Assembly: GCF_000211815.1 (NCBI RefSeq)
Contig: NZ_GL890930.1
Location: forward strand, 204,860-268,859
Direction: 5' to 3'
Origin: Moorena producens 3L
Lineage (GTDB): Bacteria > Cyanobacteriota > Cyanobacteriia > Cyanobacteriales > Coleofasciculaceae
Length of the DNA stretch: 64,000 nucleotides
Of the stretch, positions 34,614 to 42,254 are shown one piece after another (the first letter of the stretch is position 1; each line of letters opens with the position of its first letter). The notes under the pieces were generated by a model. The model did no database searches and was not told the DNA's origin. It saw nothing but the letters and a program-made list of their open reading frames with translations. The position numbers were made by a program, and so were the translations under genes.

Positions 34614-34838
34614 GTGCCACACACGATTGTTACCGATACTTGCCAAGGAATTGCTGATTGCGTTGAATGTTGCCCAGTGGCGTGCATTCATCCAGGACCA
34701 GGGAAAAATGCCCTCGGGAGTGACTGGTACTGGATTGACTTTTCTAGCTGCATTGACTGTGGCATTTGTGTCGAAGTCTGTCCAGTGGAGAAAGCTATTA
34801 TACCAGAAGAGCGACCTGATTTGCAGAAAACGCCATAA
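34614..34838 (+). CDS. bacterial-type ferredoxin with an incomplete first cluster motif
   Basis: A 74-residue ferredoxin starting at GTG. Cysteines at 10, 16, 19, 20, 24, 46, 49, 52 and 56. The second motif C46-x2-C49-x2-C52-x3-C56-P is a regular 4Fe-4S site. The first has C10-x5-C16-x3-C20-P but Ile at 13 where the usual second Cys would be, so the first cluster is probably 3Fe-4S or uses C19. The IDFSSCIDCGICVEVCPVEKAI wording matches cyanobacterial ferredoxins of this length. It carries single electrons between soluble enzymes. It is convergent with cobO. Confidence 0.9.
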   Translation: MPHTIVTDTCQGIADCVECCPVACIHPGPGKNALGSDWYWIDFSSCIDCGICVEVCPVEKAIIPEERPDLQKTP

Positions 34839-35000
34839 TTTTTTGTGACCACCCACGCTATTGGTGTGACAACTATCGCAAAGCATTAAGCAGAAAACTT
34901 GGGGATTGTGGAGTGTTGAGAAATAGTTCAAAAATTTCTCCCCTACTCCCCTGGTTAACAGAATTAAAACTTAATAAAAACTTAATAGTAAAACTCACTA

Positions 35001-35702
35001 TTAAAACTCGATACCAGGTTGCGCCTTAATCCCCTGTTCTTTTAAAGGATGCTTGACTAAGGTCATCTCTGTGACTAAGTCAGCTCGTTCAATTAGGGCG
35101 GCTGGTGCTCCCCTACCGGTTAAGATGACATGGGAATCAGCCGGTTTTTCGTCTAGTCCAGCCAAAACCTGCTCAATGCTTAGATAGTTGAGTTTCAAGG
35201 CTATGTTAATCTCATCCAATAGCACTAGCTTAATGTCAGGGTTACGGATAAACCCTAAGGCGGCATCCCAGGCGGATTGGGCTTTTTCGATGTCTCGCTC
35301 TCGATCTTGAGTCTCCCAGGTAAAGCCTTCGCCCATGGCATGGAACTCTAATTGAGGGGGATTGTTATCCGTGGCTACTGTCCAGTGCTCTAAGGCAGCT
35401 TTTTCGGCGGGTTCCCAAGCACCCTTAATAAATTGTACAATCACAACTCGGTAGCCATGACCAAGGGTACGCAAGACCATGCCTAAGCCAGCGGTGGTCT
35501 TACCTTTGCCATTGCCGGTATTAACCACAATCAGCCCTTTTTGTTTGGAGGCTTTAGCTAGGCGTTGTTCCTGTATCTCCTTGCGTCGCTGCATTTTTTG
35601 CTGATATTGCGTCCGCGTTAGCCCAGTGCCAGAGGAATCAGCGGTGTTTACCGATTCTAGACCTTGGTTGGAATCACTGGCAGACTTGATTGTGGTATTC
35701 AT
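35001..35702 (-). CDS. cobO: cob(I)yrinic acid a,c-diamide adenosyltransferase
   Basis: A 233-residue BtuR/CobO/CobP family enzyme. It puts the adenosyl group on the cobalt of corrinoids using ATP in cobalamin synthesis and salvage. The P-loop is NTGNGKGKTT (61-70), followed by GLGMVLRTLGHGYRVVIVQFIKG, then LVLLDEINIAL and VILTGRGAP, all as in the family. Residues 1-55 are a polar, probably flexible extension with a coiled RRKEIQEQRLAK helix. No cobalamin riboswitch was found upstream and no other cob gene is near. Confidence 0.95.
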   Translation of the reverse strand: MNTTIKSASDSNQGLESVNTADSSGTGLTRTQYQQKMQRRKEIQEQRLAKASKQKGLIVVNTGNGKGKTTAGLGMVLRTLGHGYRVVIVQFIKGAWEPAEKAALEHWTVATDNNPPQLEFHAMGEGFTWETQDRERDIEKAQSAWDAALGFIRNPDIKLVLLDEINIALKLNYLSIEQVLAGLDEKPADSHVILTGRGAPAALIERADLVTEMTLVKHPLKEQGIKAQPGIEF

Positions 35703-35753
35703 GGGTTTATGATCAATTCATTTTGAGCGACTCTTTAGCATACAGCATCAAAG

Positions 35754-36908
35754 ATGCTTATTGCTTATATTGCTATCTCTGCCAACACCAAGAAACTTAT
35801 GGTATCCCCAAAACAGAGGAGTGCTGCTGATCAAGCTATCCCACACCAGCTGACGCGATCGCATAAAAGTCGTGTGAAAATCCCAAATAAAATCTCCATT
35901 GGGGTGCTTTTGGCCTTACTCTCTTGCCTAATTTTGTCGTTTCAGAATATAATTATAAATGTAATCTTTAATCAATCTTGGCTCTTTGGTCTACAGAATG
36001 TTCAAGTGGGAGGCCTGATGGCTCCTGGTTTTGGCAACTCCCTGCTGATTCTGTGGCTAAAGATGCTGGTGGTAGTACCGCTAATGGCATTTGTGGCTAG
36101 GTTACTCTACCCATCGGTATGGCGAGATATTAGGCGTTGTGCTCACTCGGGAGACTTGCCTTTATTTAGCCAGATCGTGGCGAGTAGCTTCTTTTTATTT
36201 TTATCCCAAGTGCTATTATACCTATCATTAGGTCTTATTCAACCAGGGGTAGCAATCACGATTTTTTTTATATATCCGATTGTGACGGTAATCTTGACAG
36301 GATTGCTGTTTGGTAATCGTACACATCTATTTCCCTGGGATCTATTTAGCCCACATCTAGTTCGTGGTCTAGTCATGGTTGGTGTTGTGGGTGGAGCGTT
36401 GCTTATTTCCCTACCTAGTCTTGCAGCTAAGCAGCCCTCTTCTGAATTGGGAGTTCTAGCTGCAGCTGGTGCGGGTTTGACCTTCGCTGTTTACATTATC
36501 TTGACCCAAGTCAGTGCTAGAAAGCTCAACCCTATTCCTTATAGCTTTATTAATTTTACATTAATTTTGGTATTTTCTAGCCTGAGCTTATCATTTCCCC
36601 TAGATCAATCCTGGCGTTTTTTTGTTGAACCCACCCACAGAATGGCTGTATACCTAAGCTGTCTGGGGTTGGGGGTGATAACGTTAGTGAGCTATCTGGT
36701 GCAAAACCTTGCCATCAGGCTCATTGGTGGGCGTCCAGCTTCGATTATCGGGTCAACAGCACCAGTGTTAACTACCGTCTTAGCCGTGGGGATTATTCAA
36801 CAAGGTTTACGGTTACAGGAAATTATCGGATTGTTTCTGGTAACGTTAGGGGTGGTAACCCTAAGTATGGAAAAATTGCGGCATCAGAGTTGGAAACGAT
36901 CACAGTAA
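35754..36908 (+). CDS. EamA/DMT-family transporter
   Basis: A 384-residue membrane protein with about ten hydrophobic segments in two EamA-like halves (roughly 60-215 and 225-370). It begins with a polar stretch; the start could be ATG at 35754 or a later Met (MVSPKQRSAAD). The second half ends SIIGSTAPVLTTVLAVGIIQQGLRLQEIIGLFLVTLGVVTLS, a typical DMT end. DMT proteins export amino acids, nucleobases or other small solutes; substrate unknown. The stop (36908) is 25 bp before the ATPase gene on the same strand, which suggests co-transcription, though the two need not act together. Confidence 0.85.
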   Translation: MLIAYIAISANTKKLMVSPKQRSAADQAIPHQLTRSHKSRVKIPNKISIGVLLALLSCLILSFQNIIINVIFNQSWLFGLQNVQVGGLMAPGFGNSLLILWLKMLVVVPLMAFVARLLYPSVWRDIRRCAHSGDLPLFSQIVASSFFLFLSQVLLYLSLGLIQPGVAITIFFIYPIVTVILTGLLFGNRTHLFPWDLFSPHLVRGLVMVGVVGGALLISLPSLAAKQPSSELGVLAAAGAGLTFAVYIILTQVSARKLNPIPYSFINFTLILVFSSLSLSFPLDQSWRFFVEPTHRMAVYLSCLGLGVITLVSYLVQNLAIRLIGGRPASIIGSTAPVLTTVLAVGIIQQGLRLQEIIGLFLVTLGVVTLSMEKLRHQSWKRSQ

Positions 36909-36933
36909 AGAAAAAATTAAGCGTAATTGGATA

Positions 36934-38340
36934 TTGACCAACGTGGCACAGGTTATTCTGGAAAACGTTTATAAAAGTGTTCCCGCCCGGAAAGGGGATA
37001 CTGTTGTTGCACCAGTAACAACGGAACCTAAGGTGACAAACAACGAAGAGTCACCAAGCCTTGAAGCAGAAAAGTCTGGACAGACACCTAAAACCCTTAA
37101 TATCTTGCGGCGCATAAATCTGGAAGTCAACGATGGCGAGTTTATGGTGCTGGTTGGTCCTTCAGGCTGTGGCAAAAGTACTCTATTGCGGATTATTGCT
37201 GGACTAGAGGAATTGACTGCGGGCAAAATCTGGGTGGGGAACAGACAAGTTAATGACTTACCACCCAAAGAACGAGACATCGCCATGGTGTTTCAAAATT
37301 ATGCCCTCTATCCCCATCTGAGTGTCTATGAAAACATTGCGTTTGGACTCAGACGAACTGGCTATGGGCAATTCAACACGGCAGAAGACTCTAATGGGAA
37401 CTCTAATAGTGTGCATTGGGGAAAGAATATGCCACCGCAAATCAAGCAAGGGCTTGTGGCTACAGGCATGTTGAATGGGGAAGTTCGCTCGAATCTGGAA
37501 AATGTCTTAACCACAATGACGCGATCGCTTCCTCGGGAACTGCGATACCTCTCCGAACGAGAGAAAAAGATTGATCAGCAGGTTCGCAAAGTAGCTAAGT
37601 TGCTACAAGTAGAACACTTGCTGAATCGATTGCCAAAGCAGCTGTCTGGGGGACAAAAACAACGGATTGCTCTGGGACGGGCAATTTCCCGTAATCCCCA
37701 GGTGTTTTTAATGGATGAACCCCTATCTAATTTGGATGCTAAACTCCGGGCAGAGACTCGCAGCCAAATTGTAAAACTACAGCGGCAGTTAGGTACAACT
37801 ACGATCTACGTCACCCACGACCAAACCGAAGCCATGACTATGGGGGATCGGATCGCGGTGATGAAAGACGGTCGCATCCAACAGATTGCTGCCCCTCTAG
37901 AAATATATAATCAACCTGCTAACCGGTTTGTGGCGGAATTCATTGGTTCACCACCGATGAATTTTATCCCGGTTCAGGTGAAAGCCCCTCGGGTAGTGTG
38001 TAATTCTGATTTCCGCCTGACTCTTCCAGAAGTTTGGGAACCGATACTGCACCAGTATGATGGTCAATCCTTAACCTTAGGAGTTCGTCCTGAACATATG
38101 AGTATCAGTGCTCCTGCTCCCAAAAACTTGATGGTGACCGTTGATCTAGTGGAAGCCTTAGGTAACGAGACTTATCTATCCGTGAGTATCCCTGAAGACT
38201 CTAGCCCTCTTCAGGTCAGAGTGCCACCAGATAAAATTGTCAGAATAGGTGACGAAATTTGGCTGTCCATAGACCCAGAGAAGATTCATTTATTTAACCC
38301 CCATGATGGGATGGCGATTACTAAGTCCTCTATTAGCTAA
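36934..38340 (+). CDS. MalK/UgpC-type ABC ATPase with an internal insertion
   Basis: A 468-residue sugar-importer ATPase. Walker A GPSGCGKST (75-83), Q-loop FQNYALYPHL, signature LSGGQ (237-241), Walker B VFLMDEP (257-263), H-loop THDQTEA, then a MalK-type TOBE domain with LGVRPEHM. About 70 residues (142-212) are inserted between the FGLR segment and the signature helix, and a 45-residue polar stretch sits before Walker A; a MalK of this type is normally about 360-370 residues. The start is TTG at 36934. No sugar permease is adjacent. It may serve several permeases, as MsmK-type ATPases do. Confidence 0.9.
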   Translation: MTNVAQVILENVYKSVPARKGDTVVAPVTTEPKVTNNEESPSLEAEKSGQTPKTLNILRRINLEVNDGEFMVLVGPSGCGKSTLLRIIAGLEELTAGKIWVGNRQVNDLPPKERDIAMVFQNYALYPHLSVYENIAFGLRRTGYGQFNTAEDSNGNSNSVHWGKNMPPQIKQGLVATGMLNGEVRSNLENVLTTMTRSLPRELRYLSEREKKIDQQVRKVAKLLQVEHLLNRLPKQLSGGQKQRIALGRAISRNPQVFLMDEPLSNLDAKLRAETRSQIVKLQRQLGTTTIYVTHDQTEAMTMGDRIAVMKDGRIQQIAAPLEIYNQPANRFVAEFIGSPPMNFIPVQVKAPRVVCNSDFRLTLPEVWEPILHQYDGQSLTLGVRPEHMSISAPAPKNLMVTVDLVEALGNETYLSVSIPEDSSPLQVRVPPDKIVRIGDEIWLSIDPEKIHLFNPHDGMAITKSSIS

Positions 38341-38357
38341 GTGGTAAGTTCCGTAGG

Positions 38358-38428
38358 GTGCGTTAGGGACGAGGGATCCCTGATTTTCTCGGTAGCCAGT
38401 GTTAGGACAATCCGTCCCGTAACGCACC
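38358..38428. repeat. inverted repeat after the ATPase gene
   Basis: GGTGCGTTAGGGACG at the left pairs with CGTCCCGTAACGCACC at the right (one bulge). It begins 18 bp after the stop at 38340 and could fold in the mRNA, but no T-run follows. GGTGCGTTA/TAACGCACC words of this kind are common intergenic repeats in cyanobacteria. Confidence 0.6.
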
Positions 38429-38503
38429 ACCCAAAGGCCTGACTGCTAGACTTTCCCTCAGTTTTCGCAAACTTCTACTCTCGAAAGCAGAGGAATTGAT
38501 GTA

Positions 38504-38895
38504 AACAGGATCATAAATTTAATCGCCGATTTTGATCCCCCTAAATCCCCCTTAGTAAGGGGGACTTTTGCATTGATTTAAACAGGATCATAAATTTAAT
38601 CGCCGATTTTGATCCCCCTAAATCCTCTTTAGTAAGGGGGACTTTTGCATTGATGCAAACAGGATCATAAATTTAATCGCCGATTTTGATCCCCCTAAAT
38701 CCTCTTTAGTAAGGGGGACTTTTGCGTGGAATTTTATCCTTTGTTCAGAGGGAATTTTGCTTGGAATTCTCTCCTGTTCTGACGACTCCCGATTCCCGAT
38801 TCCCGATTCCCGATTCCCTACTCCCGACTCCCGATTCCCGATTCCCGATTCCCGATTCCCGATTCCCGACTCCCGACTCCCGATTCCCGATTCCC
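38504..38895. repeat. 77-bp tandem repeat (three copies) and GATTCCC array
   Basis: Starts at 38504, 38581 and 38658: each AACAGGATCATAAATTTAA to a CCCCCTAAATCC / AGGGGGAC hairpin and TTTTGCATTGAT. From 38785 to 38895 the heptamer GATTCCC (with GACTCCC) is repeated about 16 times. Frames over it are repeat translation. Confidence 0.85.
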
Positions 38896-38985
38896 TCAAA
38901 AATTTTTTACAAAACTTTTCAAAATATGCTATAATAATATGTTTTTTGTGCTACAATAAAATTGCCCACTTTAAAATTAACGGCA

Positions 38986-39026
38986 AGAGCCAGCCTACGG
39001 ATATTCCTCAGGCCAAGGCTGGCTCT
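38986..39026 (+). promoter_or_regulatory. 11-bp perfect hairpin in the leader of the gene at 39056
   Basis: AGAGCCAGCCT pairs with AGGCTGGCTCT over 11 bp. The ribosome site AAAGGAGA (39038-39045) starts about 12 nt later, so the hairpin would lie in the 5' leader and could affect translation. Confidence 0.5.
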
Positions 39027-39055
39027 GGCTCCCACTTAAAGGAGATACATTTATT

Positions 39056-39247
39056 ATGTACTATGGTCTAAGCCTATACCCATGGGTACTGGTGAGGCTA
39101 TTGCCACCCATGCCACCATTGGTTTTCGCTCGGTTTGACAACCTTTGCGATGCCAAAAGCTATGTGCAGGCTCTGAAGCGGCTCATGCCTGATGCTAAGT
39201 TCCTTATTTTTTTGGATATAAGTCTGCCGATGGATCAAGAAGAATAG
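39056..39247 (+). CDS. small conserved protein, paralogue of the gene at 30056-30271
   Basis: A 63-residue protein with a strong ribosome site (AAAGGAGA) 10 bp before the ATG. It aligns along its length with the protein at 30056-30271: ARF, DAK...L-K-RLMPDAKFLIFLD. Function unknown. The last 27 bp of the gene (39221-39247) recur as a remnant at 42045-42071, at the start of the second copy of the duplicated NACHT unit; the remnant reads SLPMDQE then a stop, one residue shorter. Confidence 0.75.
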   Translation: MYYGLSLYPWVLVRLLPPMPPLVFARFDNLCDAKSYVQALKRLMPDAKFLIFLDISLPMDQEE

Positions 39248-39277
39248 GGAGTTAAGGAATCAATAGGAGTAGAGTGG

Positions 39278-39470
39278 GCATCCTGCCCGCTCGAAAATAT
39301 ATTGAAACTGGCAAGATGCCAGTTCTACCAAGATGCCAGTTCTACGCAAGATGCCAGTTCCACGCAAGATGCCAGTTCTAGGCAAGATGCCAGTTCTAGG
39401 CAAGATGCCCGTTCTACGCAAGATGCCCGTTCTACGCAAGATGCCCATTCCACCAAGATGCCCGTTCCAC
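39278..39470. repeat. 18-bp tandem repeats (CAAGATGCCAGTTCTA)
   Basis: About ten copies of CAAGATGCCAGTTCTACG and variants (CAAGATGCCCGTTCTACG) follow GGGCATCCTGCCCGCTCG. The same words are scattered at 6297-6416. Repeats run nearly up to the stop of the NACHT gene. Confidence 0.85.
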
Positions 39471-39506
39471 AAAACTTTTAAAATCATTCCATTATTAACC
39501 CCCACA

Positions 39507-41690
39507 CTAGGTGGTGGCAAAGTGCTCCCGCAGCAAATCGTGGATGAATCGATAGCGTCCACCGACTTGCTTGATCAGGCGGCGTTCTGTGGCATAGCTC
39601 AGGAAATCAGCGTAATCCCAGGGGATTGAACCACTGCGCCAGAGAATGAGGCGGAGGACGAAGTGCTGAATGACGGGTTTGCCAGCAAATGAAAAGCCAA
39701 TTAACATTGCCATCCCAAAACCAAAAATTAATGTACTGAATAGTTCAAGATTCCTTCCCAAAGCTAAAGTAAGTAATACAAACAACAACAAAGTTACAGG
39801 CAAACTAATTAAACTAAGAATAACGGTATTTTTAGCAGATTCTTTAATCCCCTGATTTGGTTTATTGCTGGTTTTTTTTTCTTCTCCAATCAGCACTTCA
39901 CTCAGCCCTTCACTCAGCGCGACAATCAGCGCGACAATCAGCCCGAAAATCAGCCCGACAATCAGCCCTGCAATCAGCCCGACAATCAGCCCGACAATCA
40001 GCCCGACAATCAGCACGATAATGATATTTTCAATATTTTTTTTAATTTCTTGCCATGAAAATGGCATAGTTTCATAAGGGCTTATATTATTATCAATCAG
40101 CCCTGCAATCAGCCCGAAAATCAGCCCGACAATCAGCCCGAAAATCAGCCCGACAATCAGCCCGAAAATCAGCCCGACAATCAGCCCGAAAATCAGCCCG
40201 ACAATCAGCCCCAAAATCATCCCCAAAATCAGACCGACAATCAGACCAACAATCAGCTTATACAACCTATTTTCTATGGAACTATTCAACATATCAGGCT
40301 GCATTTTTTCAATCAAAAACTCGGTTTGTTTTCGATCCTTCAATTGTTTAGCAAGCCAGCCTAACCAGCGCCTGGTATCCTCTTCTGAATAACCTCGACG
40401 GTTATGGTTTTCCTTTAGTTTACGGTTAATGTAATCCTCAAATAACGTTTGACGGCATTGGTTCCGATAGGCTTCCTTTGCTTTAGGATCCTTAAACTCT
40501 CTTTTTACTCGCTTCAACCCATCGGGATAAGCAACGGGAATCAAATGCAATAGTAAGGGCATTCTGGCTAACTCTAGCAACCCATCTGAATCTTGCTGAA
40601 TTCCTGGCCAGAGGTGGTAACACTTTAACCGTTTTAAATAAGCTTCAATCTGCTGATCGGTTAAAGGTTGCAAACAGACTGCTCCCCGCATTTCCAGAAT
40701 TTGCTCACCGGCTTTGTATTCTTCGTCACGACAGCAGACCACAATTTGAGGAACATCTTTGAGAAACTGATTTAATTGCTGAACACATAAGTTCTGCCGC
40801 TCTAAACCCAACTCATCTAAACCATCCAGAAGAGGTAACAACTGACCGGTTTTAATCCACTCCTGAGTAATGGCTTCGGGGAGATTATAACGAGACTTTA
40901 AATAAGCTGCTAACCATTCAGCAATGGGCTGCTTATTATCTTTCCAATCCGAAAGTTCAGCAATAATTGGAATAGGTTGGTTTGGCTGCTCCTGGGCACG
41001 TCTAATTAAATCCTTGCCCAAATCCAACAGCATGGTGGTTTTTCCAGAACCAGGCGCACCGAGAATCAACAGTTTCCCGGCAATATCCTCTTGGTTAAAT
41101 ACCTCAATAACCTTTTGACCTGGTTCAGACTCTGTAGTTACTCGACGAAACTTGAGCAACTGTTTCCACCATGGAGGAGAATTGCTAAGATTGACAGTAA
41201 TTTTTTCTGGACGACCCACTTGCTCTCTCTTGTCTGCCATTACCAACTGAATCAATTGGTCATTGTGCAGGGAGTCGTCAAGGCGCATGTTAACTTCAGC
41301 TGCCATTGCTTCCAGCAAGTCCTTGCGCCATTGCTGTAAATTTACCTGTGGAATCTGTTTAGGGATTTGAGTTTGGTTACCTAGTTTAGTTGTGAGTAAA
41401 TACCCAATTGTAGGTAAGGCGAAGACGTAACCAATACCTAAAATCCAGTAGACTTGTTGGAACCAGTCGTTATCCTGTTCTGCTGATGGTTTAAAAACTA
41501 AATGTCCTCCTACAGCACCTAAGACTCCATAGATTGTGCATAGAGCAATTACTATAATTTTGCGAAGGCGAGTGTTTTGCTCCTCAAAGCGATTGATCAA
41601 AAGTCCGACAATACAGGTAAATATTCCTAGTAATACCAATAGTAGTAGTTTAAGGACGTTGGGATTGGTCAGATATTCAGCAAGGTTCAT
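39507..41690 (-). CDS. membrane NACHT NTPase with glycine-rich transmembrane repeats, copy 1
   Basis: A 727-residue protein counting from the Met at 41690 (MNLAEYLTNPN), matching the copy 2 start. Three N-terminal helices (about 14-33, 44-63, 79-100), a linker, then a NACHT domain: Walker A GAPGSGKTT (211-219), Walker B LLPLLDGLDE (284-293), a CCRDEEY sensor region, and helices to about 480. Residues about 480-620 hold membrane repeats of the 12-bp unit type (GLIVGLIFGLIVGLIF and so on, with a short loop, then GLIVGLIVGLIAG), followed by two further helices and the end RYRFIHDLLREHFATT. The Gly-x-x-x-Gly pattern favours helix packing and oligomers. By analogy it could be an NLR-like protein with a membrane effector. 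Defence is inference. Confidence 0.85.
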   Translation of the reverse strand: MNLAEYLTNPNVLKLLLLVLLGIFTCIVGLLINRFEEQNTRLRKIIVIALCTIYGVLGAVGGHLVFKPSAEQDNDWFQQVYWILGIGYVFALPTIGYLLTTKLGNQTQIPKQIPQVNLQQWRKDLLEAMAAEVNMRLDDSLHNDQLIQLVMADKREQVGRPEKITVNLSNSPPWWKQLLKFRRVTTESEPGQKVIEVFNQEDIAGKLLILGAPGSGKTTMLLDLGKDLIRRAQEQPNQPIPIIAELSDWKDNKQPIAEWLAAYLKSRYNLPEAITQEWIKTGQLLPLLDGLDELGLERQNLCVQQLNQFLKDVPQIVVCCRDEEYKAGEQILEMRGAVCLQPLTDQQIEAYLKRLKCYHLWPGIQQDSDGLLELARMPLLLHLIPVAYPDGLKRVKREFKDPKAKEAYRNQCRQTLFEDYINRKLKENHNRRGYSEEDTRRWLGWLAKQLKDRKQTEFLIEKMQPDMLNSSIENRLYKLIVGLIVGLILGMILGLIVGLIFGLIVGLIFGLIVGLIFGLIVGLIFGLIAGLIDNNISPYETMPFSWQEIKKNIENIIIVLIVGLIVGLIVGLIAGLIVGLIFGLIVALIVALSEGLSEVLIGEEKKTSNKPNQGIKESAKNTVILSLISLPVTLLLFVLLTLALGRNLELFSTLIFGFGMAMLIGFSFAGKPVIQHFVLRLILWRSGSIPWDYADFLSYATERRLIKQVGGRYRFIHDLLREHFATT
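39885..40255 (-). repeat. 12-bp coding repeat for GLIV/GLIF
   Basis: AATCAGCCCGAC / AATCAGCCCGAA units are repeated about 27 times in two blocks (39900-40015 and 40095-40255) within the NACHT gene. Each 12-bp unit codes Gly-Leu-Ile plus Val, Phe or Ala, so copy-number change keeps the frame and alters membrane helix length. Confidence 0.9.
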
Positions 41691-42129
41691 GTCTGAAGGG
41701 ATGCATCTCAAAGTTGTAAATCTATAACGAAGGCGATGGAGCGCGGTATTGGGGGTTTACCCCACTCGCTATTGCCGTGGTTTACCCCACTCGCTATTGC
41801 ATCAAGATAGTCAGATGCACCCTGTCTAAAGCGAGCACTGTTTGATGATTTTATGATAGTTTAACGAATTGGCGTCTATACAACCAAGGAACAATTAAAT
41901 ATTCTACGCAGTTTGATAAAACAGGAATGTGGGGGAAGTTTGGTAAGTGGGGGGAGTGCGATCGCTTTCTAGATATAGATGGTGCGTTACATTTCACCGC
42001 GAAGCATCCTAAAAGAGCGATCGCAGTTGGGGGGATTCCATAAAAGTCTGCCAATGGATCAAGAATAATAGGGAGTGTGGGAAGTGTGGAAAGTTTGGTG
42101 AGATCGGGGCGATCGATATACTTAATTAC

Positions 42130-42225
42130 AAGCGATGCAGCGCGGTCTTGGGGAGCCAGTGCGGTCTTGGGGGTCTCCCCCATGAGCAACTGGCGTGGTT
42201 TCCCCCATGAGCGACTGCATCAAGA
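42130..42225. repeat. GATGCAG-type repeat between the two NACHT genes
   Basis: GATGCAGCGCGGTCTTGGGG to CATGAGCGACTGCATC, the reverse orientation of the repeat also found at 26377-26515 and 29311-29400. Short terminal words GATGCA/TGCATC are inverted. The remaining intergenic DNA between the two genes is the duplicated unit's upstream region. Confidence 0.7.
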
Positions 42226-42254
42226 CAAGGTGACATGGTCCCACACTCCCCACT

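Noticed and set aside
35703..35760. Cobalamin riboswitch upstream of cobO
   Set aside because: The leader is only a few dozen bases on the minus strand and lacks the conserved cobalamin riboswitch core.
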